In this document: one piece after another, positions 61,795 through 64,000 of the stretch
How positions within the stretch are numbered: position 1 is the stretch's first letter
How the letters are laid out: every line of letters starts with the position of its first letter
The notes under the pieces: generated by a model
Databases searched by the model: none
Told to the model about the DNA's origin: nothing
The model's input: only the letters and a program-made list of their open reading frames with translations
Made by a program: the position numbers and the translations under genes
DNA from: Saprospirales bacterium
GTDB lineage: Bacteria > Bacteroidota > Bacteroidia > Chitinophagales > Saprospiraceae
Direction of reading: 5' to 3'
Assembly: GCA_007693915.1 (NCBI GenBank)
Contig: RECS01000109.1
Location: forward strand, 1-64,000
DNA length: 64,000 nucleotides

Positions 61795-64000
61795 TTATCG
61801 CAATAAATTGATATTTCCTTTCAATTCATTAATCATTCCATCCCTGCATTCTACCTTTAAAAAATAGGCATATACTCCTGCTGGCATATCCTCACCCCCA
61901 AATACACCATCCCATCCCCTACTTTTATCATTGCTGTAAAATACTTCTTGACCATAGCGATTGTAAATTCTTAATTCCATATTGATTATATCCTCTCCTC
62001 TAACATACAAAACATCATTCATCCCATCACCATTCGGAGAAAAGGCATTGGGTAGAAATACAAATGGTGGAGCACATGGTCTTTTTTCAACAAAAACAGT
62101 AATCTCAATACTGTCTATACAGCCAAAGGCATCAGATACTAATACTGAAAAAGTGGTTGTCTCTTCGATAAACCCAACCGGATTACTAACAAATGAATTA
62201 TCTAATAATTCACCGGGCCTCCATTCTATATTGGTATAATCGCCAACAATATCAATATTCAAAAAACTTTCACCGGGTTCAAAAAGTATTTCCGGATCAG
62301 CGGATATTGACATAATTTCAGGACCTGTCAGTATTTCTACAAATACATTGTGTTCAGCACTGCAGTTATCAGAATTGATATTTGCAGTATATTGGATACT
62401 CTGTTCTGGACTTATCAATGGATTGGGCTCAGTCAACTGACTTATAAAGCCAAATGCCGGACTCCAGCTGTAAGTAAATTCTGTATTAGCACCAGAAAGC
62501 AAGTAGATAGTATCACCCAAACACATTGTAAGGCTATCTAATAAAAAATCAGTATTGATAAATTCGAAATTAAAGGTCTCAAAATCTACCTGACTACAAC
62601 CGAACTCATCTTTAACAAAAAGCTCAACATGAACAGCGTCCAATCCTATAAATGACAATTCAAACTGTTCTGTATCAAAATCAAAGGTGTCTGTTTCATT
62701 TAGAACCCAATAAACCTCGGTATCAACATCATCCAATACTTGCCCTTCAACTTCTCCATTCAAAACTATTTCAACCTCATTACCCACACAATTGGTTTCG
62801 AGTATTTCAATAAAAACAGTCCAACTGGAGACATCAGACAAATTAATTACACCTTCATACAATCGACCGCAATTTGAACTATCTGAAACAATAATGCTCA
62901 ACTCTTTACTCCCAAAATCTTCAAACTCTATAAGAGGATTCTCACTGTGACTAATATACTCAGGATCTGATAAGTCCCCTATTACCCATCTTATCGTTTC
63001 AAAGTCTTCAATTTCAGGTAAATTCAGTCGATGGGTTAAAACAGAATCACAAATCACAAAATCGGGGAGTTCATAGGTTTCAGGCTCTTCTACCTCAACC
63101 TTAAAGCTATAAAGGTATTCACAATTATCATGAAGGATAAACAATTCATAAACCGTACTAGTGTCGGGCACGACCCAAGGGTTGGGATCGTTTTCGTCAC
63201 TGATAAAAAAATCGGAATTCCCCCAGTAGAAATCAAAGTCAGTTTCTAAAGGATTAATTAATTGCAGGGTATCGAATCGACAAATTTTAAAAGATTCACT
63301 TCCCGTCAGATCAGGGAAAAATTCAACCTCTATTATAAAATCTTCCTCCACCTGACATCCATGATCTGAAATGACAATCAGCTTTGCATCAAAACTTTCT
63401 TCCCATTCCAACCAAACTGAAAATTCAGACTGATTACTAAAGACACTATCTACATTATTAATTACAAGAACGTAAGTTAATCCACCTCCAAGGAAACCAT
63501 CAATTTCAGCCGAAATAATTACTTCAACACTATCACTACAAACCCCTTTTTCATAATTGACATTCAAGTCCACCATAGGTTCGTATAAATAAATAGTTTG
63601 TCGGAAAGTATCAGCACAATCGGGAAAAATAGGCCTAAATGGAATTAGCTCAATTTCAGCTTCACCATAAGCAGGAAATGTAAAAGTAGGATTGTCGCCT
63701 ATTCTGGAACCGACCAAAGTATTTTGCATATAAAACCTCCAGGAAAAATTCTGAGCAAAGTCTGTTAACGGATTATAGCTTAACTCTATAGTCCTTGTAC
63801 CGCAAATAGTATCAGGTAAAAATGGAATCTCAGGAGGAATTAAAGTGACATTATAAGAAATCGTACCCTCACAAAATTCATTTTTTACCTGTGCTGTATA
63901 TGTTGTTGGTTCCAAGGGTCTAACCCTCGGGTTTGGTGTTGTAATTGAGTCAAGCATACCATCAGGTGGATCCCAGACATATTCATTAAAGGGTGAATAA
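61795..64000 (-). CDS. large T9SS type B protein, 5' part outside the window
   Basis: At least 734 codons; the frame is open to the window end (reading 'YSPFNEYVWDPPDG' before the Met at 63957), so the gene is partial. Paralog of the 58059 protein: both have 'SWRFYMQNTLVGSRI'/'TWRFLQDDILVGSRI' and the end 'KRPCAPPFVFLPNAFSPNGD'. PKD/Ig-like domains lead to the type B sorting domain ('RIYNRYGQEVFYSNDKSRGW', 'GEDMPAGVYAYF'). Same likely role as its neighbour: a T9SS-secreted surface protein. The Met at 63957 should not be taken as the start. Confidence 0.88.
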   Translation of the reverse strand, partial: YSPFNEYVWDPPDGMLDSITTPNPRVRPLEPTTYTAQVKNEFCEGTISYNVTLIPPEIPFLPDTICGTRTIELSYNPLTDFAQNFSWRFYMQNTLVGSRIGDNPTFTFPAYGEAEIELIPFRPIFPDCADTFRQTIYLYEPMVDLNVNYEKGVCSDSVEVIISAEIDGFLGGGLTYVLVINNVDSVFSNQSEFSVWLEWEESFDAKLIVISDHGCQVEEDFIIEVEFFPDLTGSESFKICRFDTLQLINPLETDFDFYWGNSDFFISDENDPNPWVVPDTSTVYELFILHDNCEYLYSFKVEVEEPETYELPDFVICDSVLTHRLNLPEIEDFETIRWVIGDLSDPEYISHSENPLIEFEDFGSKELSIIVSDSSNCGRLYEGVINLSDVSSWTVFIEILETNCVGNEVEIVLNGEVEGQVLDDVDTEVYWVLNETDTFDFDTEQFELSFIGLDAVHVELFVKDEFGCSQVDFETFNFEFINTDFLLDSLTMCLGDTIYLLSGANTEFTYSWSPAFGFISQLTEPNPLISPEQSIQYTANINSDNCSAEHNVFVEILTGPEIMSISADPEILFEPGESFLNIDIVGDYTNIEWRPGELLDNSFVSNPVGFIEETTTFSVLVSDAFGCIDSIEITVFVEKRPCAPPFVFLPNAFSPNGDGMNDVLYVRGEDIINMELRIYNRYGQEVFYSNDKSRGWDGVFGGEDMPAGVYAYFLKVECRDGMINELKGNINLLR

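Noticed and set aside
1-64000. tRNA, rRNA, CRISPR, riboswitch, prophage or transposase genes
   Set aside because: I looked for cloverleaf ends, GGTTCGA arms, repeat-spacer arrays, conserved aptamer motifs and integrase or transposase proteins and found none I could support; a covariance-model search was not possible.

Overview
The window looks like chromosomal DNA of a member of the Bacteroidota that carries a type IX secretion system (T9SS). The evidence is: a porT-like gene directly behind ubiE/menG; a PorP/SprF gene; seven secreted proteins or fragments with T9SS type A or type B (gliding-motility-associated) C-terminal sorting domains; promoters of the Bacteroidetes type (TAnnTTTG -7 box, no evident Shine-Dalgarno); AT-rich intergenic DNA; and a 156-aa S16 with the long C-terminal tail usual in this phylum. 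Family or genus cannot be fixed from the sequence alone; a Saprospiria/Chitinophagia-like bacterium is a reasonable guess. I saw no rRNA, tRNA, CRISPR array, integrase or transposase.

Layout. 0-6.2 kb: REP-like palindromes, a double-OmpA envelope protein, ubiE-porT, a DPM-type glycosyltransferase, and a two-component pair. 6.2-13.5 kb (minus strand): an unknown helical protein, rpsP, a four-gene envelope operon (lipocalin-like lipoprotein, GWxTD protein, DUF6794 protein, MscS channel), a membrane metallophosphoesterase, and rplS. 13.6-26.6 kb: a T9SS type B protein, tsaC, tyrS, an IscA/SufA-like gene, then a long minus-strand series fabH-efp-accB-accC-MsbA-like ABC exporter-T9SS type A protein, and a Kelch-repeat T9SS protein. 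26.8-32.7 kb: sucC, xseA-xseB, an LptF/G permease, and a TlpA-like thioredoxin protein.

32.7-43.2 kb is the accessory region. It starts with a 1.2-kb repeat-rich spacer. Then come two tandem copies of a lipoprotein plus CarboxypepD_reg-protein cassette, whose lipoprotein genes share a 478-bp block with no mismatch and then diverge abruptly into different Cys-containing tails. Next is a frameshifted copy of a membrane-anchored protein whose intact paralog lies 4 kb away, flanking the module as direct repeats. Between the two copies sits a lipoprotein locus whose start region carries three 11-bp tandem repeats and an A8 tract; both put the start codon, signal peptide and body into different frames. 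This is the best candidate in the window for something new: a phase-variable or decaying surface lipoprotein next to a cassette under gene conversion.

43.3-58 kb is mostly housekeeping: a partial phenylacetate (paaG-paaH-paaI) cluster, a fused double-ATPase ABC protein, a choice-of-anchor-B T9SS protein with mgsA, cytidine deaminase, kdsB, a LysM/DPBB protein, a cystathionine beta-synthase-like enzyme, porP/sprF, clpC, and infC-rpmI-rplT (infC with a non-ATG start). The window ends with two very large tandem T9SS type B proteins on the minus strand, the second cut by the window edge.
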